A stretch of DNA of 64,000 nucleotides, taken from NCBI RefSeq assembly GCF_023556315.2, contig NZ_CP116221.1:2863001-2927000 (forward strand). The letters run 5' to 3'. This document shows, one piece after another, positions 1 through 8,671 of the stretch. The position numbers and the translations under genes were made by a program. The notes under the pieces are model-generated. The model was not told the origin of the DNA and did not search any database. It saw only the letters and a list, made by a program, of their open reading frames with translations. The number at the start of each line of letters is the position of its first letter. Position 1 is the stretch's first letter. Origin of the DNA: Psychroserpens ponticola (GTDB taxonomy: Bacteria; Bacteroidota; Bacteroidia; Flavobacteriales; Flavobacteriaceae).

Positions 1-620
1 CAAAATCCAGCTTGTTTAACTCCTCGACTATTTCGCTTTCTCTTATCTTTAAAACTATCTTCAACTAGACGAGCAAGACTAATACTTTGCTCTAAATATA
101 GTTCTTGCATAATTGTAATCCCAATCATTGATTCAGGAGAATTAGGATCAAATCCTTCATAATGTTTTTGATAATCTGCCTCCAAAAAAATCACTTCATT
201 TTCTTTCTTGGCTATTTCAAAGTTTCTTTGGTCGGCATGCAACCCTAACACAAAGGTTTCTGTACCATGTGCTGATGAATTATGCGCATTACAATGTACA
301 GACACAAATAAGTCAGCTCCAGCGTCATTTGCAATTTTAGCACGACCTCTCAACGTGACAAATTTGTCATTCTTTCTCGTATAAATGACTTTAATATCTT
401 CATTTTTCTCTAACTCATTACCTACAGCTAAAACTATTTTAAGTGCAATCTCCTTTTCTTTATAGCCACTCCCTAAATTACCAGAATCATGTCCACCATG
501 TCCAGCATCAAGCACAACAACAAACTTATCTTCATTCTTTGTTATATTATTTGCAGATGTTAAAAAACATGTAAATAATAATGTAACACATACGATTATA
601 TACTGTAAATTCGTTTTCAT
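1..620 (-). CDS. N-acetylmuramoyl-L-alanine amidase, C-terminus beyond window
   Basis: Zinc amidase of the Amidase_3 family, which cuts the amide between N-acetylmuramic acid and L-alanine in peptidoglycan during wall remodelling or daughter-cell separation. The start is the ATG at 620; the first 23 or so residues form a signal peptide, so the enzyme is exported. The first motif, VVVLDAGHGGHDSG, begins near residue 34 and supplies zinc ligand H41. The KEKE segment at 54-57 supplies the glutamate ligand, and VSVHCNAH near 106-113 supplies H109. Only the first 206 residues are inside the window, so the general-base glutamate near the C-terminus cannot be seen. It is transcribed divergently from lptD, an arrangement I recall from other Flavobacteriaceae. 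The family is certain; which Ami paralogue it is cannot be decided. Confidence 0.93.
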   Translation of the reverse strand, partial: MKTNLQYIIVCVTLLFTCFLTSANNITKNEDKFVVVLDAGHGGHDSGNLGSGYKEKEIALKIVLAVGNELEKNEDIKVIYTRKNDKFVTLRGRAKIANDAGADLFVSVHCNAHNSSAHGTETFVLGLHADQRNFEIAKKENEVIFLEADYQKHYEGFDPNSPESMIGITIMQELYLEQSISLARLVEDSFKDKRKRNSRGVKQAGF

Positions 621-741
621 ATTGGTACTAACGGTTAATACTTTTGGTTTATTTTAAAATTATCAGTTTACACATATTTTAGTGAGTTTCAACACTTTTT
701 ACAAATTGATTAAAATATAAATTATTCATAAAAAATATATG

Positions 742-749
742 TAATTTTG
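742..749 (+). promoter_or_regulatory. -7 box (TAATTTTG) of lptD
   Basis: TAATTTTG matches the Bacteroidota -7 consensus TAnnTTTG exactly. No clear -33 TTG lies at the usual 19-21 nt distance. The box includes the TTG at 747 that otherwise looks like the first start codon of lptD, which favours the next TTG at 798. Confidence 0.4.
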
Positions 750-797
750 GCAATTCAAAAACCGAGCCATACTTTAGCAAAAATACATTTAAAAGCA

Positions 798-3527
798 TTG
801 CATACAAAAAGCTTTAATACACTTTTTATCTTAAGTTTTACCGTGTTTATCAACATGTTTTGCTTTGCCCAAGAATTGCCAAAACCCAAAGACCCTATTA
901 AGCCTGCACCTATTACTGATTCTACAGTAGTAAAAACAGATTCTATTATAGGATTACCAATTCCGATTAAGGAAATTGATAGCACTCTTAAAGATTCAGT
1001 ACCCAAAAAGAAAAAAGAATTCCTTGCAGATATCGTAAAGTATAAGGCAAAAGATTATGTATCATTAAACCAACGCTTACAGCAAACAACGCTTTATAAT
1101 GAAGCTGAAGTGATTTATGGAGATATGACCATTACTTCAGGAATTATAATTATTGATCACAACAAAGACTTGGTATTTGCAAAAGGAATTGAAGACTCTA
1201 CTGGAGTTTACACGCAACCTCCTGTATTTAAACAAGGTGCAAATGTTGTGGAGCCAGATTCTATGGTTTTTAATACAGTAAGTAAAAAAGCGCTAATTTA
1301 TAATTCTAGAACTGAACAAAGTGGTGGTACCATCATTTCAGAAATTAGTAAAAGAGAAAATGATTCGGTAATTTTTGTGAAGAATGCAAAGTTTACAACA
1401 TCAGAAAATTTAGATGATCCTGAATATTATTTCTTGATGAGAAGAGCCAAATTTGTTCCTGGAAAAAAAGTAGTTACTGGTTTAGCAAATATGTTTATTT
1501 ACGATGTACCTACTCCGATAGGTGTGCCATTTGCATATTTCCCAATGAGTGACAAACAAACTTCTGGTATTATTTTCCCTTCATTTGGAGAAGACAATGG
1601 AAATGACAGAGGTTACTTTTTACAAAATGGAGGTTATTATTTTGCAATTAGTGACTATATTGATTTAGCTGTTCTAGGTGATTATTATACAAATGGGAGC
1701 TATGGATTGAGATTTGAAACTAATTACGCAACACGCTATAGATATAATGGAAATTTAAGTGTTAGATATGAGAATCTCATTAATAGCGAAAGAGGCTTTC
1801 CTGATTTCTCAAAATCTACTATTTACAATATTAGATGGTCTCACAGTCAAGACTCTAAAGCTAGTCCGAATTCTAGGTTTTCAGCATCTGTTAACTTAGG
1901 TAGTAGTACGTATTATAAGCAGTCTACAAATCAACTTAACCTATCAAATTCGCAAAATAACACGTTATCATCTTCTATTTCATATTCAAAAACCTTTCAA
2001 GGCGAACCACAAGCTAACATGAGTGTTACTGCTACGCATTCACAAAACACAAATACTGAATCTATAAATATGACATTACCAACTTTTCAAGGTAGCGTGA
2101 GTCGTATTTTCCCTTTTGAACCTAAAGTTGGCACAAAAAAAGGAATTATTCAGAATATTAACTTTCAATACAATGTAAGAGCAGAAAACAGAATTCAAAC
2201 CACAGACTCTTTGTTTTTCAAAAAGGAAATGTTTGACGAAGCTAGAATTGGAGCCTTACACACCATTCCTTTAACAACAAACTTTAAAGTCTTTAAATAT
2301 TTTAGCATGAGTGCTAGTGCTACTTTTGAAGAAAATTGGACTTACAATACGATTAAAAAATTTCAAGATGAAGAAGGTGAGATCATTACTGAAGACCTCA
2401 CTGGTTTTGATCGCTTTTATACCTATAATTTTAGCACAAGTATCGGAACAACTATTTACGGATTGTTCGACTTTAAAAAAGAAGGCAAAGATCCAAAAAT
2501 ACAAGCCATTAGACATGTCATAAGACCATCTATTAGCTATAATATAAATCCAGCTTTTGATCAATATTATGATTCATTTGAAGTTGTCGATGCAGATGGA
2601 ACTACAACTGGAGATATAAGTAGAGAAGAATATACACGATTTCAGGGCTCTATTTTTGGAGCTCCTAATCAAAATTTTTCTAGTTCTTTAGGCATTTCAG
2701 TAGGTAATAATTTTGAAGCTAAAGTAAGAGATAAAGATAGTACAGCTACAGAACCTAAGAAAGTTATCCTACTTAATAACTTAAACTTTTCAACCTCATA
2801 TAATTTTGCTGCTGATTCTTTAAAATGGAGTCCTATGAGAGTTTCTGGAGGAACATCAATTTTAAAGGATAAAATGAGTATCAATTTTGGAGCAACTCTA
2901 GATCCTTATGCTCTTGACAACAACAATAGAAGAGTTAACACCTATAATATTAATAATGGAGGTAGCTTATTTAGACTTACTACTGCTAATATCAATATGA
3001 GCTACTCACTTTCTAGTAAAACATTTGATGGCTCTGAAAACCCACAAAATGATGCTGCCATCCAAGAATCTATTAGAAGTGGTGGACGTGCAGATGACTT
3101 ATTTGGAAAACCTCAAGACTTTGCAGACCAAAGACTTAGTGATGACGACAAAGACGAAGACGGAGACAAAGAACTATCAGATCTCTATAATTATAAAATA
3201 CCATGGAGTTTGCGTTTAGCTTATGCTGTAAATTATTCGAATAGCACGAGACAGGATGAAATATCATCACATTCCTTAATGTTTTCAGGTGATGTAGAAT
3301 TCTCACCTCGATGGACTGTTGGAGCATCTTCTGGTTATGATTTCAAAAACCAAGGTTTTACTTTGACCCAATTTAGATTTGAACGTGACCTTTTATCTTG
3401 GCGACTAAACTTTAGTTGGGTGCCTTTTGGAACATATAATCAATGGAACTTCTTCGTAGGTATTAAATCGAACCTGCTTAAAGATCTTAAATACGATAAA
3501 CGTAGACAACGAGATCAACAGCTCTAA
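798..3527 (+). CDS. lptD: LPS-assembly outer-membrane protein LptD (OstA-like)
   Basis: Outer-membrane beta-barrel that receives lipopolysaccharide from the periplasmic Lpt bridge and inserts it into the outer leaflet. The protein (909 aa from this start) has a signal peptide ending near MFCFAQ, an OstA/LptA-like jellyroll of roughly residues 65-190 (ITSGIIIIDHNKDLVFAKG, then further strands), and a long barrel of alternating aromatic strands to the C-terminus, which ends in charged residues. There is no ATG near the start. The frame is open back to a TTG at 747, but that TTG lies in a good -7 promoter box, and starting at the TTG at 798 gives a normal signal peptide (HTKSFNTLFILSF). I therefore prefer 798; 747 remains possible. 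An acidic insertion (DDDKDEDGDKE) lies near residues 795-805. The neighbouring divergent gene is a cell-wall amidase, so this is an envelope-biogenesis locus. Confidence 0.88.
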   Translation: MHTKSFNTLFILSFTVFINMFCFAQELPKPKDPIKPAPITDSTVVKTDSIIGLPIPIKEIDSTLKDSVPKKKKEFLADIVKYKAKDYVSLNQRLQQTTLYNEAEVIYGDMTITSGIIIIDHNKDLVFAKGIEDSTGVYTQPPVFKQGANVVEPDSMVFNTVSKKALIYNSRTEQSGGTIISEISKRENDSVIFVKNAKFTTSENLDDPEYYFLMRRAKFVPGKKVVTGLANMFIYDVPTPIGVPFAYFPMSDKQTSGIIFPSFGEDNGNDRGYFLQNGGYYFAISDYIDLAVLGDYYTNGSYGLRFETNYATRYRYNGNLSVRYENLINSERGFPDFSKSTIYNIRWSHSQDSKASPNSRFSASVNLGSSTYYKQSTNQLNLSNSQNNTLSSSISYSKTFQGEPQANMSVTATHSQNTNTESINMTLPTFQGSVSRIFPFEPKVGTKKGIIQNINFQYNVRAENRIQTTDSLFFKKEMFDEARIGALHTIPLTTNFKVFKYFSMSASATFEENWTYNTIKKFQDEEGEIITEDLTGFDRFYTYNFSTSIGTTIYGLFDFKKEGKDPKIQAIRHVIRPSISYNINPAFDQYYDSFEVVDADGTTTGDISREEYTRFQGSIFGAPNQNFSSSLGISVGNNFEAKVRDKDSTATEPKKVILLNNLNFSTSYNFAADSLKWSPMRVSGGTSILKDKMSINFGATLDPYALDNNNRRVNTYNINNGGSLFRLTTANINMSYSLSSKTFDGSENPQNDAAIQESIRSGGRADDLFGKPQDFADQRLSDDDKDEDGDKELSDLYNYKIPWSLRLAYAVNYSNSTRQDEISSHSLMFSGDVEFSPRWTVGASSGYDFKNQGFTLTQFRFERDLLSWRLNFSWVPFGTYNQWNFFVGIKSNLLKDLKYDKRRQRDQQL

Positions 3528-3627
3528 GCTACTTCAGCTTAATTGTAAAATACCATACATAACGTATTTGACATAAGTTTTGCACTTTTTTTACATTTAA
3601 TTTTACAACACAAGTCGTGGTCCATAT

Positions 3628-3635
3628 TACATTTG
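3628..3635 (+). promoter_or_regulatory. -7 box (TACATTTG) before the TonB-C-like gene
   Basis: Exact TAnnTTTG match 30 nt before the ATG at 3665; this gives a leader of about 20 nt. It suggests the gene is transcribed separately from lptD. The -33 element is not clear. Confidence 0.4.
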
Positions 3636-3664
3636 AAACATATTAATCTCAAAACAAATCTAAT

Positions 3665-4462
3665 ATGAAAAAGAATCTTATTATTTTCAGTGCAACATTT
3701 GCAATCTTAAGCTTATTGTTTTTCAGTTTTACAAATTGGAACACCGTTAAAGCCGATCCTAACAAATCATCAAATGATGAACCTCTTAATTTAAACCAAA
3801 ATGTAAAAAAAGACTTTCCAGACTTATACTTTGGTGTAGACACTCGATTTGCAGCCATAAAAAAATCAGATATCGATAAGGCTACAACTATTTATGATTT
3901 TCTAAATGAAGGCGAAAAACAACAAATAGTAGAAATAAATTCTGTGAAAGTTGTCAAAATTGAAGACAACAGACTATCAGGCTCACCTGAATATGGAAAT
4001 GACGAACATTTAACTGACGCTCAGATAAAACTTATAAGATCGACAGACTACTTTAATCATTTTACAATTAGAACAGAGTTCATAGGAAAAAACAAAGACA
4101 CAGGGAAATTAGAAAATCGCTTTTTTGGTCCTCACATTACTATTGTTCCAGATCAACAAGCGTTGTATGTAAATGGTAAAGACGCTTTACTAAAATATCT
4201 TGAGGACAATAGTTATGACGCTTTGAGTATTATAGATGGTAACAAACTTGGAGCAATTAAAATATCATTCATAATTACAAAAAAAGGAGAAATATCAAAT
4301 GTTAAACACGATGCAATGACAACTAGCTATCCAACTATTGATGAAAAATTAATTGAACTCATTAAAAATATCCCAGGAGAATGGACACCTGCTGAAACAG
4401 CATTAGGCGAAAAAATAGATTATGAATTCGTATTCACATTTGGACCAAGAGATCGTTGCTAA
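3665..4462 (+). CDS. Secreted protein with TonB C-terminal-like domain
   Basis: A 265-residue protein of unknown role. Residues 1-25 form a signal peptide or single anchor (KKNLIIFSATFAILSLLFFSFT). The last 75 residues (KISFIITKKGEISNVKHD... YPTIDEKLIELIKNIPGEWTPA) look like the TonB C-terminal fold as found in many Bacteroidota proteins, where it often follows an M56 peptidase or a receptor. The middle (60-170) has no family I recognise. There is no proline-rich spacer, so it is unlikely to be a classical energy transducer spanning the periplasm. It follows lptD but has its own promoter-like box, and it meets rimO head to head across a short hairpin. Confidence 0.72.
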   Translation: MKKNLIIFSATFAILSLLFFSFTNWNTVKADPNKSSNDEPLNLNQNVKKDFPDLYFGVDTRFAAIKKSDIDKATTIYDFLNEGEKQQIVEINSVKVVKIEDNRLSGSPEYGNDEHLTDAQIKLIRSTDYFNHFTIRTEFIGKNKDTGKLENRFFGPHITIVPDQQALYVNGKDALLKYLEDNSYDALSIIDGNKLGAIKISFIITKKGEISNVKHDAMTTSYPTIDEKLIELIKNIPGEWTPAETALGEKIDYEFVFTFGPRDRC

Positions 4463-4479
4463 TACTAGAAAAAGTATTA
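4460..4479. terminator. Short bidirectional hairpin between convergent genes
   Basis: TAATACT (4460-4466) pairs with AGTATTA (4473-4479) around a 6-nt loop. It overlaps the stop codons of both convergent genes. The stem is AT-rich and the T-run is interrupted, so termination efficiency is uncertain. Confidence 0.4.
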
Positions 4480-5784
4480 TTTATTTACTACTTCAGCATA
4501 CAAATCGAAGTCCTCTGCTTCAATCACTTTAACGGTTGCGAACTCACCAGTTTTCAAATAGGTGATTGAAGCATCAATAAGCACTTCATTATCTACATCT
4601 GGAGAATCATATTCTGTACGACCAATAAAATAATTGCCTTCTTTTCTATCGATTACAACCTTAAATTCTTGTCCGATTTTAGCTTGATTCAATTCCCAAG
4701 AAATTTGAGATTGAATTTCCATAATTTGATTAGCTCTTTCTATTTTCACATCTTCTGGAACATCATCTTCTAGGTTGTATGCATGCGTATTTTCTTCATG
4801 AGAATACGTAAAACATCCTAAACGCTCAAAACGCATCTCTTTAACCCAATCTCTAAGGGTTTCAAAATCTTCTTGAGTTTCTCCAGGATAACCAACAATT
4901 AATGTTGTTCTAATTGTCATTTCTGGAACTGTCGCTCTAAATTCTTTAAGCAATTTCGTCGTTTTCTCTTTTGTAGTACCACGACGCATACTTTTCAAAA
5001 TCGAATCTGATATATGTTGCAACGGAATATCTAAATAATTACAAACCTTAGGTTCTCGATTCATAACATCTAACACATCCATCGGGAAACCTGTTGGGAA
5101 TGCATAATGCAAACGAATCCATTCAATACCATCTACTTTCACTAAATGTTCAAGTAATTCGGCAAGGTTTCTTTTCTTATAAAGATCTAAACCATAATAG
5201 GTTAAATCTTGTGCAATTAAAATAAGCTCTTTAACACCATTAGCTGCTAATTTTTCAGCTTCAATTACAATCTCTTCAATTGGTGTACTTTTATGTTTTC
5301 CACGCATTAAAGGAATCGCACAAAAACTACACGGACGATCACAACCTTCAGCGATTTTTAAATAGGCATAATTTTTAGGCGTAGTAGTTAGTCGCTCACC
5401 TATGAGCTCATGCTTATAATCTGCACCTAAAGCTTTTAATAATTGTGGCAACTCAGTCGTGCCAAAATACTCATCTACATTCGGAATTTCTTTCTGTAAG
5501 TCAGGTTTATAGCGTTCACTCAAACATCCTGTCACAAAGACTTTATCAACTTCACCAGCTTCTTTTTTTTGCATGAACTCTAAAATTGTATTCACGCTCT
5601 CTTCCTTAGCATTATTGATAAAACCACAAGTGTTAATCACAACAACATTACCTTCTTCTTCATGAACAACATCCTTTCCGCTTGCTTTTAATTGTCCCAT
5701 TAATACTTCACTATCGTATACGTTTTTACTACAACCAAGTGTTACGACGTTGATTCTGTTTTTCTTAAGTGATTTCGTTCTCAT
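4477..5784 (-). CDS. rimO: Ribosomal protein uS12 methylthiotransferase RimO
   Basis: Radical-SAM enzyme that adds a methylthio group to the conserved aspartate of ribosomal protein S12. From the ATG at 5784 it has 435 residues, the usual family length. The N-terminal UPF0004 domain has three cluster-binding cysteines (C18 in GCSKN, C53 in NTCGF, C87 in GCLSE). The radical-SAM domain has C148, C152 and C155 in EGCDRPCSFCAIP. A TRAM domain closes the C-terminus. The frame continues upstream to a TTG at 5805, but that TTG is the last triplet of a -7 promoter box (TATCTTTG), so the ATG is the better start. RimO is told apart from MiaB by the spacing and by the GKHKSTPIEEI stretch; I am confident but not certain of that distinction. 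Confidence 0.93.
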   Translation of the reverse strand: MRTKSLKKNRINVVTLGCSKNVYDSEVLMGQLKASGKDVVHEEEGNVVVINTCGFINNAKEESVNTILEFMQKKEAGEVDKVFVTGCLSERYKPDLQKEIPNVDEYFGTTELPQLLKALGADYKHELIGERLTTTPKNYAYLKIAEGCDRPCSFCAIPLMRGKHKSTPIEEIVIEAEKLAANGVKELILIAQDLTYYGLDLYKKRNLAELLEHLVKVDGIEWIRLHYAFPTGFPMDVLDVMNREPKVCNYLDIPLQHISDSILKSMRRGTTKEKTTKLLKEFRATVPEMTIRTTLIVGYPGETQEDFETLRDWVKEMRFERLGCFTYSHEENTHAYNLEDDVPEDVKIERANQIMEIQSQISWELNQAKIGQEFKVVIDRKEGNYFIGRTEYDSPDVDNEVLIDASITYLKTGEFATVKVIEAEDFDLYAEVVNK

Positions 5785-5802
5785 GCTATAAATTTCAGTG
5801 TG

Positions 5803-5810
5803 CAAAGATA
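5803..5810 (-). promoter_or_regulatory. rimO: -7 box (TATCTTTG) of rimO
   Basis: On the minus strand TATCTTTG matches TAnnTTTG and lies 18 nt before the chosen ATG at 5784. It overlaps a TTG that could be mistaken for the start. No TTG at the right distance upstream was found. Confidence 0.45.
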
Positions 5811-5825
5811 CATAATGATTTATGA

Positions 5826-5833
5826 TATATTTG
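5826..5833 (+). promoter_or_regulatory. -7 box (TATATTTG) of the serine-hydrolase lipoprotein gene
   Basis: Exact TAnnTTTG match 56 nt before the ATG at 5890. It is divergent from and only 15 nt away from the rimO box, so the two promoters share one short region. Confidence 0.4.
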
Positions 5834-5889
5834 TTTTCAAATGATTAAACCTTATTATACAGAAATCGTCTAATAATGAAACACAAGTT

Positions 5890-6972
5890 ATGAAACCAAT
5901 AGCGTTCACATGTCTTTTGAATTGTTTTCTTCTATTTTTCAGTTGTGCTTCGGAAGACAACAACACAATAACTGAGCAAGATTCAGACATTGAAACTATA
6001 TATTTTCCGCCTAATGATTCTGATGTTTGGGAAACAAAAACTATTTCTGAAGTAGCTTGGAATGAAAACCAATTAGCTCCATTATTAGACTTTCTTCAAG
6101 AAAAAAACACCAAAAGTTTCATGCTACTTCATAATGGAAAAATTGTAGTAGAAGCATACATGAATGGACATACTAAAAGTTCACCTTGGTATTGGGCAAG
6201 TGCTGGAAAAACGCTTACATCAACAGTTTCAGGAATTGCTCAAGATGAGGGCTTAATTAACATAAACAGTAAAGCATCAGATTACCTTGGAACAGGTTGG
6301 ACTAGCGCTACTTTAGAAAAAGAGAACTTAATCACAAACAGACATTTATTGTCTATGTCTACTGGTTTAGATGATAGTCTAGGTGAAGACATTACTCCAG
6401 ACGCACTTTACTATGTTGCTGATCCCGAAACACGTTGGGCATATCATAATGTGTTTTTAAAAATGCAAGATGTCGTTGCTCTAGCTAGTAATACCAGTTG
6501 GGATAATTATTTCAATACAAAGCTCAAGGATAAAATAGGAATGTCTGGCAGTTGGATTCCTTTTGGAAGCTTAAATGTGTATTGGAGTAACACACGAAGT
6601 ATGGCACGTTTTGGATTAATGATTTCAGCAAAAGGTAAATGGGAAAATGATGTTATTGTTTCAGAGTCATTTTTAAATGAAGCTATAAGCACATCACAAA
6701 ACATTAATGAATCCTATGGATATTTATGGTGGTTAAATGGAAAATCGACATATCACTTACCACAAAGTCAGATAGAGTTTCCAGGCAATCTCATACCTAA
6801 TGCACCAAATGACATGTATTGTGCTTTGGGAAAAAATGATCAAAAAATCTATATTATTCCTAGTAAAAATTTAGTGGTCATCAGAATGGGTGAAGCTGCT
6901 GAAAATTCTAATTTTGCATTATCTAGTTTTGACGATGAGCTTTGGGGAAAGGTTAATGCCTTTATAAACTAA
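5890..6972 (+). CDS. Beta-lactamase-fold serine hydrolase, lipoprotein
   Basis: A 360-residue serine hydrolase of the class C beta-lactamase / DD-peptidase superfamily (Pfam Beta-lactamase). The signal peptide ends in a lipobox (LLFFSC, cysteine about residue 19), so it is lipid-anchored. The nucleophile motif is SAGK in YWASAGKTLTSTV, and a YHN triplet in RWAYHNVFLKM probably supplies the Tyr-x-Asn motif. The third motif is not obvious near the C-terminus. These enzymes are often esterases or peptidases rather than antibiotic-hydrolysing enzymes, and nothing here points to resistance. It converges on the amidase gene with a 4-nt overlap of the two stop codons. It sits between rimO and the ftsY/L28 region as an apparent accessory insertion. 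Confidence 0.87.
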   Translation: MKPIAFTCLLNCFLLFFSCASEDNNTITEQDSDIETIYFPPNDSDVWETKTISEVAWNENQLAPLLDFLQEKNTKSFMLLHNGKIVVEAYMNGHTKSSPWYWASAGKTLTSTVSGIAQDEGLININSKASDYLGTGWTSATLEKENLITNRHLLSMSTGLDDSLGEDITPDALYYVADPETRWAYHNVFLKMQDVVALASNTSWDNYFNTKLKDKIGMSGSWIPFGSLNVYWSNTRSMARFGLMISAKGKWENDVIVSESFLNEAISTSQNINESYGYLWWLNGKSTYHLPQSQIEFPGNLIPNAPNDMYCALGKNDQKIYIIPSKNLVVIRMGEAAENSNFALSSFDDELWGKVNAFIN

Positions 6973-8603
6973 TTATAATTTCTTGGAGCTACTCTCATTC
7001 TAGATGCTTGTTCATAGGCATAAGCCCATTGTAGTAAGGAATATTCAGATAGTGGTTTTGATATTAAGGTTAATCCTTCTGGAACACCTTTATTAGTATA
7101 ACCCATTGGAATCGTAATTGCTGGATATTCTGCAACTGCTGCTTCACCAGCATGATAATTATTAATAGATAGTATTCCAACAAGATTTTGGCTTTTCATT
7201 GGAATATCAAAAAACTGTCTACCATTAGTTTTCAATGTAGCTTTAATAACATCAAATTCTTCTTTAGTACTTTTATCTTTCGAAACACCTTCAAATAAAG
7301 ATTGGCCATATGGCATTGCTATATCTGATTTTTTCGTATTGAATTCCATTATATCTTCAATCGAATCATATTGAAGACTTTTACTAGCAGAAGTTCTAAA
7401 ATACGTAGCCAAATCTGCTTTCATATCTAGATTAAGTAATCGTATAAAGTCAGGTAATTCTATTTTTTCTTCTGAAATTTCAACTATGATTGCTCCTTGT
7501 TTTCTCAACACATCAATGGCATTCAGATACAGGCTATCTTTCATTAATTCTTTGAAAACTCCGAAACGTTTTCCATTTAAATTAGCATCAGAAAGACCGT
7601 TAAAGAATTGTGTTGAACCCGATTTTATAGACTTAAAATCATTTTTATCAAAACCCTTCATGGCATCTAACACGATAGCATTATCTATCACATTTTTTGT
7701 AATTGGCCCAGGAGTATCTAACGTAGAAGAAATGGGAACAATTCCAGATCTGCTCAATAATCCAATCGTAGGTTTTAAACCAACCACAGAGTTTTGACTT
7801 GCTGGAGACAAAATTGAACCTGCTGTTTCACTTCCTACTGCTGCTGCACAAAAATCAGCTGTAACAGCTACTCCACTTCCAGAACTTGATCCGCCAGTAT
7901 CTATAATTTTACGTCCATATGGATTTAATGTTTGTCCACCAACAGCACTATAACCACTTGGACAATCGCCACAGAAGAAATAAGCCCACTCACTAAGGTT
8001 TGCTTTTCCTAGAATTATTGCTCCAGAAGACTTGAGTCTTCTCGTGATATAAGCATCTTCTGTACTATTTTTCAACAAAGCAAGAGCTCCTACTGTTGTT
8101 GGCATTTGATTGGCGTTGATATTGTCTTTCAATAAAATTGGCATTCCAAATACAGGATGTTTCATTTTTTTATTTAAAAATTCACGATCCTTTGCCTTCG
8201 CATCTTCAATGGCATTAGGATTTAAAGAAATCACTGAGTTTAATGACAAATCAGTCTCTCTATCAAACATTTTAATACGATACAAATAAAACTTAGTTAA
8301 CAGCTCATAGCTTAATTTACCATCCACAATATGCTTCTGTAAAGTTGGAATATCTTGATCTAAGATTAAAGATTTTAGTGCAGTATACTTTTCTTCTGAA
8401 AAATCTTTTAACTGTTCTTCTAAAACTTTCCAAATCGATTCATTTAAAATAACTTTAGAATCTAGCACTTTAAAGTCTCTAAAAGGCTTGGCTGAAATAG
8501 CGCTAATATCTGTAGAAGGCTCTATTTCTATTTCTGCTTTTTTGTCATCTTTTTTACAAGAAAACACAACTAATGCAAAGCAAAGGAAAAGTAAATATCT
8601 CAT
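6969..8603 (-). CDS. Amidase-signature family hydrolase, lipoprotein
   Basis: A 544-residue member of the amidase-signature family (relatives include GatA, fatty-acid amide hydrolase and peptide amidase). The Ser-cisSer-Lys triad is visible: K159 in GMPILLKDN, the serine cluster in GGSSSGSG at 237-244, and the nucleophile S263 in GSETAGSI. It has a lipoprotein signal (FALVVFSC, cysteine 16) and about 120 extra residues before the amidase domain. It is therefore a secreted or periplasmic enzyme and not the GatA subunit of the Asp/Glu-tRNA amidotransferase. It starts 68 nt after the stop of ftsY on the same strand, and may be co-transcribed or use its own weak box (TATTTTTA). The substrate is unknown; envelope peptides or amides are plausible. 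Confidence 0.9.
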   Translation of the reverse strand: MRYLLFLCFALVVFSCKKDDKKAEIEIEPSTDISAISAKPFRDFKVLDSKVILNESIWKVLEEQLKDFSEEKYTALKSLILDQDIPTLQKHIVDGKLSYELLTKFYLYRIKMFDRETDLSLNSVISLNPNAIEDAKAKDREFLNKKMKHPVFGMPILLKDNINANQMPTTVGALALLKNSTEDAYITRRLKSSGAIILGKANLSEWAYFFCGDCPSGYSAVGGQTLNPYGRKIIDTGGSSSGSGVAVTADFCAAAVGSETAGSILSPASQNSVVGLKPTIGLLSRSGIVPISSTLDTPGPITKNVIDNAIVLDAMKGFDKNDFKSIKSGSTQFFNGLSDANLNGKRFGVFKELMKDSLYLNAIDVLRKQGAIIVEISEEKIELPDFIRLLNLDMKADLATYFRTSASKSLQYDSIEDIMEFNTKKSDIAMPYGQSLFEGVSKDKSTKEEFDVIKATLKTNGRQFFDIPMKSQNLVGILSINNYHAGEAAVAEYPAITIPMGYTNKGVPEGLTLISKPLSEYSLLQWAYAYEQASRMRVAPRNYN

Positions 8604-8671
8604 AGTTTCATTTTTTATAAAAATAAGGAAAAATGAGCTTTTACGACATTGAAATCAGTACAGAATTGAGT

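Noticed and set aside
1785-1800. TTAATAGC box inside lptD, also near 46151 and 47636
   Set aside because: These lie in coding sequence with no terminator hairpin behind them; I treat them as chance matches to the small-RNA box.
5890-6972. Antibiotic-resistance beta-lactamase
   Set aside because: Only the general serine-hydrolase motifs are present; it is a lipoprotein esterase/peptidase-like member with no mark of class A, C or D resistance enzymes.
7486-7797. 103-codon plus-strand frame opposite the amidase
   Set aside because: Shadow of the amidase active-site region; the minus-strand protein carries the Ser-Ser-Lys signature.
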